DNA of 64,000 bases from W0P28-013 sp963658575 (GTDB lineage: Bacteria > Bacteroidota > Bacteroidia > Bacteroidales > Paludibacteraceae). Below the pieces are notes generated by a model, which had not been told where the DNA came from, searched no databases, and worked only from the letters and a program-made list of their open reading frames with translations. A program made the translations under genes and the position numbers. Numbering within the stretch: position 1 is the stretch's first letter; the number at the start of each line of letters is the position of its first letter. The DNA lies in contig CAVKQB010000001.1 of assembly GCA_963658575.1 (NCBI GenBank), positions 27,025 to 91,024 of the forward strand, in the 5' to 3' direction. Of this stretch, positions 36,003-44,418 are shown one piece after another.

Positions 36003-36392
36003 TTATACTCTTCTGCGTTTAGCGGGACGGCAGCCGTTGTGCGGCAGCGGCGTAACGTCGATGATTTCGGTAACTTCGATGCCCGCGCCGTGTACGGTGC
36101 GAATGGCCGACTCACGACCGTTGCCCGGACCTTTCACATAGGCTTTCACTTTTCTCAAACCGAGGTCGAATGCCACTTTGGCGCAATCCTGGGCGGCCAT
36201 TTGGGCGGCATACGGCGTGTTCTTCTTCGAACCGCGGAAACCCATCTTGCCCGCCGACGACCACGAAATAACCTGACCTTCGCCGTTGGTTATCGTTACT
36301 ATGATGTTGTTGAACGACGAGTGGACATGCAGTTGCCCAACGCCATCAACCTTCACTACCCTTTTCTTGGTTGCTACTGTTTTCTTTGCCAT
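36003..36392 (-). CDS. rpsK: 30S ribosomal protein S11
   Basis: Platform protein that contacts the Shine-Dalgarno helix region of the 30S subunit. The 129 residues carry the conserved HVHSSFNNIIVTITN-type opening and the C-terminal signature DVTPLPHNGCRPAKRRRV. Gap to rpsD is 19 nt. Confidence 0.98.
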   Translation of the reverse strand: MAKKTVATKKRVVKVDGVGQLHVHSSFNNIIVTITNGEGQVISWSSAGKMGFRGSKKNTPYAAQMAAQDCAKVAFDLGLRKVKAYVKGPGNGRESAIRTVHGAGIEVTEIIDVTPLPHNGCRPAKRRRV

Positions 36393-36416
36393 AACTTCTA
36401 ATTTTTAGCAGTTAAA

Positions 36417-36797
36417 CTACTTGGTCGCCTTCTTCTTGTTGGCCACTGTTTTCTTCTTGCCTTTGCGCGTACGGGCGTTGTTTTTGGTGCGCTGACCACG
36501 CAACGGCAGTCCAATACGATGACGCACGCCTCTGTAACAACCGATGTCCATCAGACGTTTGATGTTCAATTGCACTTCAGAGCGAAGTTCACCTTCTACT
36601 TTGAAGTTCGCGCCGATAATTTCACGTATTTTGGCGGCTTCTTCGTCAGTCCAATCCTGAACCTTTTTGGCCAAATCGACTCCGGCCTCGGCCAAAATCT
36701 TACGTGCGCTACTGCGACCTATTCCGTAGATATAAGTCAATCCAACTTCCCCACGTTTGTTCTGGGGCAAATCTACTCCTACAATTCTTATTGCCAT
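36417..36797 (-). CDS. rpsM: 30S ribosomal protein S13
   Basis: Head protein forming intersubunit bridges. The 126 residues read MAIRIVGVDLPQNKRGEVGL at the start, with the S13 signature RGVRHRIGLPLRGQRTKNNA and the basic tail KGKKKTVANKKK. Confidence 0.98.
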   Translation of the reverse strand: MAIRIVGVDLPQNKRGEVGLTYIYGIGRSSARKILAEAGVDLAKKVQDWTDEEAAKIREIIGANFKVEGELRSEVQLNIKRLMDIGCYRGVRHRIGLPLRGQRTKNNARTRKGKKKTVANKKKATK

Positions 36798-36814
36798 AAT
36801 TGTTTGTTTTTACG

Positions 36815-36931
36815 TTATCCCTGACGTTGTTTCATCTTGGGATTTTTTTTGTTAATAACATACAAGCGTCCTTTTCTGCGAACGATTTTGCAATCGTCGT
36901 TGCGCTTCTTGATAGATGCTCTTACTTTCAT
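36815..36931 (-). CDS. rpmJ: 50S ribosomal protein L36, zinc-free form
   Basis: Translation of the minus strand gives 38 residues, MKVRASIKKRNDDCKIVRRK followed by a GRLYVINKKNPKMKQRQG ending. L36 of the zinc-binding type has three Cys and a His, and here only one Cys remains, so this is the C-minus form. It lies between infA and rpsM in the expected order. Short length explains why automatic callers could miss it. Confidence 0.97.
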   Translation of the reverse strand: MKVRASIKKRNDDCKIVRRKGRLYVINKKNPKMKQRQG

Positions 36932-36950
36932 TTTATTTGTTAATTTTAGA

Positions 36951-37169
36951 TTATTTGTATCTGAACGATATGCGACCTTTGGTCAAGTCGTAGGGCGACA
37001 TCTCTACTTTCACTCTGTCGCCCGGGAGTATGCGAATGTAGTGCATGCGCATTTTGCCCGAGATGTGAGCCGTGATTTCGTGTCCGTTTTCCAACTCTAC
37101 ACGGAACATGGCATTCGACAGTGCTTCCACTATGGTGCCGTCCTGCTCTATTGCCGCTTGTTTAGCCAT
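36951..37169 (-). CDS. infA: Translation initiation factor IF-1
   Basis: IF-1 blocks the ribosomal A site during initiation. The 72-residue OB-fold protein reads MAKQAAIEQDGTIVEALSNA at the start and ends KVEMSPYDLTKGRISFRYK, as in standard IF-1. The frame is open far upstream through map, but the ATG at 37169 gives the exact family length. It starts 8 nt after the map stop codon. Confidence 0.97.
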   Translation of the reverse strand: MAKQAAIEQDGTIVEALSNAMFRVELENGHEITAHISGKMRMHYIRILPGDRVKVEMSPYDLTKGRISFRYK

Positions 37170-37177
37170 ACGATTTT

Positions 37178-37960
37178 CTATTTTTTGTTGTTCAATACCT
37201 CTTCGATGATTCCGAAATCCGACAGTATGTCCGCTTTTCCTCTGCGTATAGCCACGGCGTGTTCGAAATGTGCCGCTGGCTTGCGGTCTACGGTGCGTGT
37301 CGTCCAGCCGTCGCGTTCGAAGTGCAGCGCACGTTTGCCCAGCGTTATCATCGGCTCGATGCAGATGGTCATGCCAGCGCGCAAAAGCGGGCCTGTGCCT
37401 CGGCGGCCATAGTTGGCCACTTCGGGGGCTTCGTGCATGTTGCGCCCGACGCCGTGTCCTACCATCTCGCGCACTACGCCGTAACCGGCCGATTCGCAGT
37501 GCGTTTGCACCGCGTAGCCGATGTCGCCAACGCGATTGCCCTCCACTGCCTTTTCGATGCCCAGGAACAGGGCTTCTTTGGTGGTTTTGAGCAAACGGTG
37601 CACTTCGTCCGACACTTCGCCCACCTCGAACGTGTAGGCCGAGTCGCCTACGAAGCCGTTTTTCAGTGTGCAGAGATCGACCGAAATAATGTCGCCCTCT
37701 TTCAATACCGTCTGTTCCGACGGAATGCCGTGCACTACCTGTTCGTTTACAGAGGCACAAATCGATGCTGGATAACCCTCGTAACCTTTGCAGGCTGGAA
37801 TCGCGCCATTGTCGCGGATAAACTCTTCGGCCAGCCTGTCCAAATAGGCGGTGGTTACGCCCGGGGCAATGACTTTTGCCAGTTCGGCAAGTGTCTTGCT
37901 CACCAGCAGGCTGCTTTCGCGAAGCAGTTCTATCTCTTCAGCCGTCTTCAGGTAAATCAT
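37178..37960 (-). CDS. map: Methionine aminopeptidase, type I
   Basis: Removes the initiator Met from new proteins. The 260 residues contain the metal ligands in SVDLCTLKNGFVGDSAY (two Asp), GHGVGRNMHE (His), ICIEPM (Glu) and HFEHA (Glu), plus the substrate His in VVHGIPS. I chose ATG 37960 (MIYLKTAEEIELLRESS). An in-frame ATG 15 nt upstream overlaps the end of secY and is also possible. Confidence 0.96.
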   Translation of the reverse strand: MIYLKTAEEIELLRESSLLVSKTLAELAKVIAPGVTTAYLDRLAEEFIRDNGAIPACKGYEGYPASICASVNEQVVHGIPSEQTVLKEGDIISVDLCTLKNGFVGDSAYTFEVGEVSDEVHRLLKTTKEALFLGIEKAVEGNRVGDIGYAVQTHCESAGYGVVREMVGHGVGRNMHEAPEVANYGRRGTGPLLRAGMTICIEPMITLGKRALHFERDGWTTRTVDRKPAAHFEHAVAIRRGKADILSDFGIIEEVLNNKK

Positions 37961-37971
37961 CTTGCGAAATA

Positions 37972-39312
37972 TCAATATGCCGCTATCGAACCAGAACGAC
38001 CTTTGATTCGGCCGCCCGACTTGAGCAGACCATCGTAGTGGCGCATCAGCAGGTGGCTTTCGATTTGCTGCAGTGTGTCGAGTACCACGCCGACCAAAAT
38101 CAGCAGCGATGTGCCGCCGTAGAATTGGGCGAAGCTTGCCGTGATTTCGAATCCGCTTGCAAACGATGGCATGATAGCCACGAGAGCCAAGAAGAACGAG
38201 CCCGGCAACGTGATGCGCGACATGATTTCGTCGATATATTCAGCCGTCTTTTTACCCGGTTTCACACCTGGAATGAAGCCGTTGTTGCGCTTCATATCCT
38301 CCGCCATTTGGGTCGGATTGATGGTGATGGCCGTGTAAAAATAGGTGAACGCGATGATCATCAAAGCGTATACAAAATTATACCAAAATCCTGTATTGTC
38401 CATGAAAACGCGCATAAAGTTACTAACACCTTCGGCGTTGAAACCTGCGAACATGATGGGCAACATCATGATGGCTTGCGCAAAGATGATGGGCATAACG
38501 CCAGCAGCGTTCACTTTCAGCGGAATGTATTGGCGCACACCGCCGTACTGTTTGTTGCCGACTACACGTTTGGCGTATTGTACAGGTATTTTGCGTGTGC
38601 CTTGCACCAGCATTATGCTTGCCGCAATGACGAGCAGCAGCACAACCAACTCGGCCAGGAACATCACCAAACCGCCTTGAGCCGTATTCATGCGGGAGAT
38701 AAACTCTTGCATCAATGCGTGCGGGAAGCGTGCGATGATACCTATCATGATAAGCATCGAGATGCCGTTGCCAATGCCTTTGTCGGTCATGCGTTCGCCG
38801 AGCCACATCACAAACATGGAGCCTGCGCACATGATAATCATCGACGAGAACATGAACCAGAAGCCGCTATCCATGATGGCACCTGCGCTGCGAAGTTGGT
38901 AATTCAAGTTTTTCAGATATGCCCAACCTTGCAGAATAAGCACAAACACCGTGAGATAACGTGTGATTTGGTTCATCTTGCGCCGTCCGCTTTCGCCGTC
39001 GCGCTGCATTTTCTGGAAATACGGCACGGCGATGGTCAGCAGTTGCACGACGATAGATGCCGAGATGTAGGGCATGATACCCAAGGCGAAGATTGATGCG
39101 TTGGAGAACGCGCCGCCCGAGAACATATCCAACAGCGACATCAGACCGCCTTCCGTCTGCGACTTCAGAGCCGTAAGTGCGCCCGGATCAATACCTGGAA
39201 GCACGATGAACGAGCCGAAGCGGTAGATCAGGATAAACAGCAGTGTTATCCCGAGTTTGTGCCGGAGTTCCTCGATTTTCCAGATATTTTTGATGGTCTC
39301 TATGAATTTCAT
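37972..39312 (-). CDS. secY: Protein translocase subunit SecY
   Basis: Channel-forming subunit of the Sec translocon. The 446 residues show ten hydrophobic spans, the opening RHKLGITLLFILIYRFGSFI, the plug and TM2 region near FSGGAFSNASIFALGIMPYI, and the C-terminal GTSLLILVGVVLDTLQQIES. It lies between rplO and map, 6 nt after rplO, as in the spc operon. Confidence 0.98.
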   Translation of the reverse strand: MKFIETIKNIWKIEELRHKLGITLLFILIYRFGSFIVLPGIDPGALTALKSQTEGGLMSLLDMFSGGAFSNASIFALGIMPYISASIVVQLLTIAVPYFQKMQRDGESGRRKMNQITRYLTVFVLILQGWAYLKNLNYQLRSAGAIMDSGFWFMFSSMIIMCAGSMFVMWLGERMTDKGIGNGISMLIMIGIIARFPHALMQEFISRMNTAQGGLVMFLAELVVLLLVIAASIMLVQGTRKIPVQYAKRVVGNKQYGGVRQYIPLKVNAAGVMPIIFAQAIMMLPIMFAGFNAEGVSNFMRVFMDNTGFWYNFVYALMIIAFTYFYTAITINPTQMAEDMKRNNGFIPGVKPGKKTAEYIDEIMSRITLPGSFFLALVAIMPSFASGFEITASFAQFYGGTSLLILVGVVLDTLQQIESHLLMRHYDGLLKSGGRIKGRSGSIAAY

Positions 39313-39318
39313 ACGCTA

Positions 39319-39765
39319 TCAGAGTTTTACGATGCTTCCGCCAGCAGCCACGATGGCCTCTTCGGCTGCTTTCGAGAATGCGTCTGCTTCTACTTCGATT
39401 TTTGCCGTGATGGAGCCTTTGGCCAAAATTTTGACCAGATGCTTCGGTTTGATGATGCCGGCTTGCACAAGTGCGGCCTTGTCGATTTTGGTCAAGTTGG
39501 CTGTTTCGGCCAACTTTTGCAGAGCATCTAAGTTGATGGCTTTGTATTCGACACGGTTGATGTTGTTGAATCCGAATTTCGGCAAACGGCGTTGCAGTGG
39601 CATTTGACCGCCTTCGAAACCGATTTTGCGTTTGTAGCCGGAGCGCGATTTTGCGCCTTTGTGACCGCGCGTCGAGGTGCCGCCTTTGCCCGAACCGGGA
39701 CCACGTCCCAAACGTTTCGATGCTTTTACGGAGCCTGCTGCGGGTTTGATATTGCTTAAGTCCAT
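39319..39765 (-). CDS. rplO: 50S ribosomal protein L15
   Basis: Late-assembly 23S rRNA-binding protein of 148 residues. The N-terminal Gly/Lys/Arg-rich extension (RLGRGPGSGKGGTSTRGHKG) and the GFEGGQMPLQRRLPKFGF signature are clear. Confidence 0.98.
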   Translation of the reverse strand: MDLSNIKPAAGSVKASKRLGRGPGSGKGGTSTRGHKGAKSRSGYKRKIGFEGGQMPLQRRLPKFGFNNINRVEYKAINLDALQKLAETANLTKIDKAALVQAGIIKPKHLVKILAKGSITAKIEVEADAFSKAAEEAIVAAGGSIVKL

Positions 39766-39798
39766 TTTTCGTTAATTTAATTGGGTTTTACACTTACG

Positions 39799-39975
39799 TT
39801 AGTCGACGATTTTTACCAAGTGTTTCACTTTTTCGACCATGCCGCGTATGCAGGCGGTGTCTTCGTGTTCAACTACGGCGTTCATCTTGTGCAGTCCGAG
39901 TGCGTCGAGCGTGGCTTTTTGCACGCGTGGGCAGCGGATGCGGCTTTTCACTTGTTGAATTTTTATTTTTGCCAT
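39799..39975 (-). CDS. rpmD: 50S ribosomal protein L30
   Basis: Minus-strand translation gives 58 residues, MAKIKIQQVKSRIRCPRVQK followed by an ATLDALGLHKMNAVVEH core and ending VKHLVKIVD. This is the bacterial short L30. It lies 15 nt after rpsE and before rplO, the usual spc order. Confidence 0.96.
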   Translation of the reverse strand: MAKIKIQQVKSRIRCPRVQKATLDALGLHKMNAVVEHEDTACIRGMVEKVKHLVKIVD

Positions 39976-39990
39976 AATTTTTCGCTTGTT

Positions 39991-40509
39991 TTATCCGTTA
40001 AACACTTTGTTCATCGAGATGCCGCGATTTTTGGCCACGGTGTAGGCATCGCGCATTTCGCCGAGAGCGGCAAACGTGGCTTTTACCAAGTTGTGCGGGT
40101 TCGACGAGCCTTTCGATTTGGCCAGCACGTCGGTGATGCCCACGCTTTCGAGCACGGCACGCATGGCACCGCCTGCTTTCACACCCGTACCTTGCGAGGC
40201 GGGGAGCAGAATCACTTCGGCACCACCGAAGTGTGCGGTCTGTTCGTGAGGAATCGTACCTTTCAACACTGGAACGCGAATCAGGTTCTTTTTGGCGGCT
40301 TCGACGCCTTTGGCGATGGCGGCGGTAACTTCGCCTGCTTTGCCCAAGCCCCAACCGACGATGCCGTTGCCGTTACCAACAACTACGATGGCTGCAAATG
40401 TAAATGCGCGACCACCTTTAGTAACTTTCGTAACGCGGTTGATGGCGACCAAACGATCTTGCAATTCGATATCGTTTGTGGATTTTACTCTGTTATTATT
40501 TTCTGACAT
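39991..40509 (-). CDS. rpsE: 30S ribosomal protein S5
   Basis: Decoding-fidelity protein at the mRNA entry channel. The 172 residues contain the S5 signature KVTKGGRAFTFAAIVVVGNG and the C-terminal domain phrase LLPASQGTGVKAGGAMRAVL. Confidence 0.98.
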   Translation of the reverse strand: MSENNNRVKSTNDIELQDRLVAINRVTKVTKGGRAFTFAAIVVVGNGNGIVGWGLGKAGEVTAAIAKGVEAAKKNLIRVPVLKGTIPHEQTAHFGGAEVILLPASQGTGVKAGGAMRAVLESVGITDVLAKSKGSSNPHNLVKATFAALGEMRDAYTVAKNRGISMNKVFNG

Positions 40510-40521
40510 AGTTGTTCGTTA

Positions 40522-40866
40522 TTAAAATTTAAGTCCACCATTACGGGCAGCGTCTGCCAATTCTTTAACTCGGCCGTGGTAGAGGTAGCCGTTGCGGTCG
40601 AATACCACGGTGGTGATGCCAGCCTCTTGGGCATTTTTGGCGATGAGTTCGCCCACTTTGGCGGCTTGCTCTTTTTTCGTCATTTTGTCCTTGAGGGCAA
40701 GCGACGAGGCTGCGGCCAGTGTTTTGCCTGCTTTGTCGTCGATAACCTGTGCGTAGATTTGCGCATTGCTGCGGAACACGGTCAGGCGCGGACGCTCGGC
40801 TGTACCTTTTATTGTGCGGCGGATGTGCGCTTTTATCTTCAGTCTTCTTTCTATTTTGTCAATCAT
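40522..40866 (-). CDS. rplR: 50S ribosomal protein L18
   Basis: 5S rRNA-binding protein, 114 residues, with RLTVFRSNAQIYAQVIDDKA and the C-terminal FDRNGYLYHGRVKELADAAR signature. Confidence 0.98.
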   Translation of the reverse strand: MIDKIERRLKIKAHIRRTIKGTAERPRLTVFRSNAQIYAQVIDDKAGKTLAAASSLALKDKMTKKEQAAKVGELIAKNAQEAGITTVVFDRNGYLYHGRVKELADAARNGGLKF

Positions 40867-40887
40867 AGTCGTACTATTTTACGTGGT

Positions 40888-41439
40888 TTACTTACCAGCG
40901 GTCTTACCGGCCTTGCGGCGGATGATTTCGCCTTGGAACTTAACGCCCTTGCCTTTGTAGGGTTCTGGTTTGCGGAACGAGCGGATTTTGGCGCATATCT
41001 GTCCGAGCAGTTGTCTGTCGGCACTTTCGAGCACAATCAGCGGGTTTTGGTTACGCTCCGAGATGGTTTGCACTTTCACTTCGGCGGGCAGGCCAAGGAA
41101 TATGGCGTGCGTGTAGCCGAGCGCAAGTTCGAGTACTTGGCCGTTGCTGTTGGCGCGGTAGCCCACACCTACAAGTTCCAACGTTTTTTTGTAGCCTTCC
41201 GATACGCCCACAACCATGTTGTGTATCAGTGCGCGGTAGAGGCCGTGCATGGCGCGGTTTTCGCGTTCGTCGTCGGGGCGTGCTACGTGGCACACATTGC
41301 CTTCGACAGTAACGGTGATGGCTGGATTGACGGTTTGTTTCAGTTCACCTTTGGGGCCTTTTACGGTAACTTCGTTGCCTTTGACTGTTACGGTAACGCC
41401 TGCAGGAATTGCTATCGGTAATTTTCCTATACGTGACAT
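40888..41439 (-). CDS. rplF: 50S ribosomal protein L6
   Basis: L6 lies near the sarcin-ricin loop. The 183 residues start MSRIGKLPIAIPAGVTVTVK and end with the family motif KPEPYKGKGVKFQGEIIRRK. Confidence 0.98.
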   Translation of the reverse strand: MSRIGKLPIAIPAGVTVTVKGNEVTVKGPKGELKQTVNPAITVTVEGNVCHVARPDDERENRAMHGLYRALIHNMVVGVSEGYKKTLELVGVGYRANSNGQVLELALGYTHAIFLGLPAEVKVQTISERNQNPLIVLESADRQLLGQICAKIRSFRKPEPYKGKGVKFQGEIIRRKAGKTAGK

Positions 41440-41452
41440 TGCTCTTCCTCCA

Positions 41453-41848
41453 TTAATAGATGTAACACAAAACTTCGCCGCCGACTTTTTGTTCGCGTGC
41501 TTCTTTGTCGGTCATCACGCCTTTCGATGTCGAAAGGATGGCGATGCCCAAGCCGTTCAGTACGCGTGGCATTTCGCGGTAGCCCACATATTTGCGCAAG
41601 CCCGGAGTGGATACTCTGATGAGTTTGCGCAGGGCGTTCACTTTGTTGGCAGGGTCGTATTTCAAGGCTATTTTGATGGTGCCCTGCGGACCGTCTTCTA
41701 CAAATTTGTAGTTCAAAATGTAGCCTTTTTCGAAAAGGACTTTGGTGATCTCCTTTTTCAGGTTCGAGGCGGGAATTTCGACCACACGGTGGTTGGCTTT
41801 GATGGCATTCCGCACTCTTGTCAGGTAATCTGCAATTGGATCTGTCAT
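41453..41848 (-). CDS. rpsH: 30S ribosomal protein S8
   Basis: Central-domain 16S rRNA-binding protein and, in E. coli, spc operon repressor. The 131 residues start MTDPIADYLTRVRNAIKANH and end with GIAILSTSKGVMTDKEAREQ followed by the conserved GGEVLCYIY. Confidence 0.98.
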   Translation of the reverse strand: MTDPIADYLTRVRNAIKANHRVVEIPASNLKKEITKVLFEKGYILNYKFVEDGPQGTIKIALKYDPANKVNALRKLIRVSTPGLRKYVGYREMPRVLNGLGIAILSTSKGVMTDKEAREQKVGGEVLCYIY

Positions 41849-41926
41849 AAAATTTTAAGATTAAATTGATCCCGACTGTCGGGACAATATTTATTAACGT
41901 TTTCCTTATCTCTTAAAAGCGTTCGT

Positions 41927-42196
41927 TTACCAACTGGCTTTTTTCACGCCCGGAATCAGTCCAGCCGAAGCCAATTCGCGGAAGTCGATGCGCGAGATGC
42001 CGAATTGGCGCATATAGCCGCGCGGACGACCGGAGATTTTGCAACGGTTGTGCAGGCGCACATACGAAGCGTTTTTGGGTAAAAGTTGCAGCGATTCGTA
42101 ATCGCCAGCCGCTATCAAGGCTTTGCGCTTTTCGGCATATTTGGCCACCAATTTGGCGCGTTTCACCTCGCGGGCTTTCATTGACTCTTTTGCCAT
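41927..42196 (-). CDS. rpsN: 30S ribosomal protein S14, long zinc-free type
   Basis: The 89 residues start MAKESMKAREVKRAKLVAKY and contain NRCKISGRPRGYMRQFGISR, the S14 signature. Only one Cys is present, so this is the long form that does not bind zinc. A 78-nt gap separates it from rpsH. Confidence 0.97.
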   Translation of the reverse strand: MAKESMKAREVKRAKLVAKYAEKRKALIAAGDYESLQLLPKNASYVRLHNRCKISGRPRGYMRQFGISRIDFRELASAGLIPGVKKASW

Positions 42197-42213
42197 TTTC
42201 TTGTCCCTTTAAG

Positions 42214-42762
42214 TTAGTTTTTCTTGAATGGTAATCCGAACTCTTTGAGCAGAGCAAGACCTTCTTCGTCGGTTTTGGCCGAGGTTACGAAGGTGATGTT
42301 CATGCCGAGCAGTTTTTGAATGCCGTCGATGTTGATTTCGGGGAAAATAATCTGCTCGGTGATGCCCAGCGTGTAGTTGCCGCGACCGTCGAGTTTCGAT
42401 TCTATTCCTTTGAAGTCGCGGATACGAGGCAATGCTATGCGAATCAGACGCTCCAAAAATTCGTACATTTTCTTATCTCTCAATGTTACGCGTACGCCGA
42501 TTGGCATTTTTTTGCGCACTTTGAAGTTCGAAATGTCTTTCTTCGAGAGTGTTTGAACGGCTTTTTGGCCTGTGATGGCGGTCATCTCTTCGATGGCGTT
42601 GTCGACAATTTTTTTGTCGGCCACGGCGATGCCAAGTCCTTGGTTCAGAACTATTTTCTCGAGACGGGGGCATTGCATGATGGAACTATATCCGAATTGT
42701 TTCATCAATGCTGGAACGATGCGTTCCTTGTAATCTTGTTTCAAACTGTCGGTTACCATCAT
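42214..42762 (-). CDS. rplE: 50S ribosomal protein L5
   Basis: 5S rRNA-binding protein at the central protuberance. The 182 residues include CPRLEKIVLNQGLGIAVADK and RVTLRDKKMYEFLERLIRIA, family signatures. The start overlaps the rplX stop by 4 nt; a second ATG follows directly, so the start is uncertain by one codon. Confidence 0.98.
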   Translation of the reverse strand: MMVTDSLKQDYKERIVPALMKQFGYSSIMQCPRLEKIVLNQGLGIAVADKKIVDNAIEEMTAITGQKAVQTLSKKDISNFKVRKKMPIGVRVTLRDKKMYEFLERLIRIALPRIRDFKGIESKLDGRGNYTLGITEQIIFPEINIDGIQKLLGMNITFVTSAKTDEEGLALLKEFGLPFKKN

Positions 42763-43079
42763 TTGATTTCCTCCCCTGATTTTTTAGCGTAACGTACCAA
42801 CTTGCCTTCATCGTTTCTGCGACGGCCGATGCGTGTCGGTTTGCCCGTTTTGGGGTCGAGTACGTTCAGATTCGAGATGTGCAAGGCTGCCTCTTTTTTC
42901 ACGATTCCGCCTTGCGGATTCTTTGCGTTGGGTTTGGTGCTTTTCGACACCATATTGATACCTTCTACGATTGCGCGTTGTTTGTCGACAAGCACTTTGA
43001 GCACGCGGCCTGTTTTGCCTCTGTCGTCGCCGCTATTTACGTAAACGGTATCGCCCTTTTTTATGTGCAGTTTACTCAT
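42759..43079 (-). CDS. rplX: 50S ribosomal protein L24
   Basis: Assembly-initiator protein near the exit tunnel, 106 residues, with the KOW motif KKGDTVYVNSGDDRGKTGRV close to the N-terminus and the phrase GGIVKKEAALHISNLNVLDP. Confidence 0.97.
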   Translation of the reverse strand: MSKLHIKKGDTVYVNSGDDRGKTGRVLKVLVDKQRAIVEGINMVSKSTKPNAKNPQGGIVKKEAALHISNLNVLDPKTGKPTRIGRRRNDEGKLVRYAKKSGEEIK

Positions 43080-43112
43080 TTTACTTACTGTGTTTTTGTT
43101 GTGTAGTTAAAT

Positions 43113-43478
43113 TTAGAGCACTTCTGGCGCAAGTGAAATGATTTTCATGTTCGTAGCGCGCAGTTCGCGTGCGACGGGACCGAATATGCGGCTGCCGCGC
43201 ATTTCACCAGCGTTGTTCAGAAGTACGCAGGCGTTGTCGTCGAAACGGATGTAGGAACCATCGGCGCGACGTACCTCTTTGGCTGTGCGTACAACGACGG
43301 CTTTCGATACGGTGCCTTTTTTTGCATCGCCTGTGGGGAGCGCGCTTTTCACGGCTACCACAATCGTATCGCCGAGGGTGGCGTAGCGTTTGCCCGTACC
43401 GCCCAGCACGCGAATGCAAAGCACCTCTTTCGCGCCGCTGTTGTCGGCCACTTTGAGTCTTGTTTCTTGCTGTATCAT
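43113..43478 (-). CDS. rplN: 50S ribosomal protein L14
   Basis: Intersubunit bridge protein of 121 residues, starting MIQQETRLKVADNSGAKEVL and ending ELRATNMKIISLAPEVL as in all bacterial L14. Confidence 0.98.
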   Translation of the reverse strand: MIQQETRLKVADNSGAKEVLCIRVLGGTGKRYATLGDTIVVAVKSALPTGDAKKGTVSKAVVVRTAKEVRRADGSYIRFDDNACVLLNNAGEMRGSRIFGPVARELRATNMKIISLAPEVL

Positions 43479-43479
43479 A

Positions 43480-43737
43480 TTACTTCGCTTTTTCTATGAT
43501 TTCTACTAATCTCCATTTCTTGGTTTTGCTCAACGGGCGGGTTTCCATGATGCGTACGGTATCGCCGATATTGCATTCGTTTTTCTCGTCGTGGGCGTGG
43601 TACTTTTTCGTCTTGTTGACGAATTTTCCGTAGATGGGGTGTTTTTCTTTTCCTTTCACTGCAACGGTAATGGATTTATCCATTTTATTGCTGAAAACAA
43701 CACCTATTCTTTCTTTTCTTAAATTTCTTGTTTCCAT
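43480..43737 (-). CDS. rpsQ: 30S ribosomal protein S17
   Basis: Primary binding protein of the 16S 5' domain. The 85 residues include RIGVVFSNKMDKSITVAVKG and DTVRIMETRPLSKTKKWRLV. Spacing to rplN is one nucleotide. Confidence 0.98.
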   Translation of the reverse strand: METRNLRKERIGVVFSNKMDKSITVAVKGKEKHPIYGKFVNKTKKYHAHDEKNECNIGDTVRIMETRPLSKTKKWRLVEIIEKAK

Positions 43738-43749
43738 TTTGGATAATCA

Positions 43750-43947
43750 TTATTGTTGTTGAAGTTCGCGTTGACGCAGTTCGGTTGCCATGCGGGCAAT
43801 CGTTTTGCGTATTTCTCTTATTTGAGCAGGATTGTCAATAGGAGAAATGGCATGGTTCAGGGTGAGGCGGTTCAGCTCTTCGCGTTTCACGCCCATCTGT
43901 TCCTGAAGTTCATTGGTTGTGAGTTCTTTAATTTCTCTTGTTTTCAT
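43750..43947 (-). CDS. rpmC: 50S ribosomal protein L29
   Basis: Helical protein at the exit tunnel that helps dock SRP and trigger factor. The 65 residues from ATG 43947 read MKTREIKELTTNELQEQMGV with the L29 core NPAQIREIRKTIARMATELR. An upstream in-frame ATG at 43980 overlaps rplP and would add 11 residues; the shorter form fits the family. Confidence 0.96.
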   Translation of the reverse strand: MKTREIKELTTNELQEQMGVKREELNRLTLNHAISPIDNPAQIREIRKTIARMATELRQRELQQQ

Positions 43948-43957
43948 AATCAATCCT

Positions 43958-44389
43958 TTACACGTTTTGAGTTGGGTCATAATCGCGTCTTACGACGAAC
44001 TTGGTTTGGATTGGCAGTTTCTGTGCGGCCAAGCGCAACGCCTCTTTGGCTACGTCGAAAGGCACGCCATCAACTTCGATAATCATACGGCCTGGGGTTA
44101 CAGGTGCCACGAATCCTTCGGGGTTACCTTTACCTTTACCCATGCGCACGTCGGCAGGTTTGCGTGTGATTGGTTTGTCGGGGAAGATGCGTATCCAGAT
44201 TTGGCCTTGGCGCTGCATGTAACGTGTTACGGCTACACGGGCGGCCTCTATCTGTTGGCCTGTGATCCAAATTGTTCCCAACGACTTGATGCCAAACGAA
44301 CCGAACGCAAGTTGGTTGCCGCGTTGGGCGATGCCCTGCGGGTGTCCGTCTTGCTGTCTTCTGTATTTTGTCTTTTTAGGTTGTAACAT
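43958..44389 (-). CDS. rplP: 50S ribosomal protein L16
   Basis: L16 contacts the A-site tRNA and the peptidyl transferase centre. The 143 residues include RYMQRQGQIWIRIFPDKPIT and GRMIIEVDGVPFDVAKEALR, both family signatures. Confidence 0.98.
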   Translation of the reverse strand: MLQPKKTKYRRQQDGHPQGIAQRGNQLAFGSFGIKSLGTIWITGQQIEAARVAVTRYMQRQGQIWIRIFPDKPITRKPADVRMGKGKGNPEGFVAPVTPGRMIIEVDGVPFDVAKEALRLAAQKLPIQTKFVVRRDYDPTQNV

Positions 44390-44418
44390 GGCTTGTTAAT
44401 TTCAAATGCGTTCGATAA

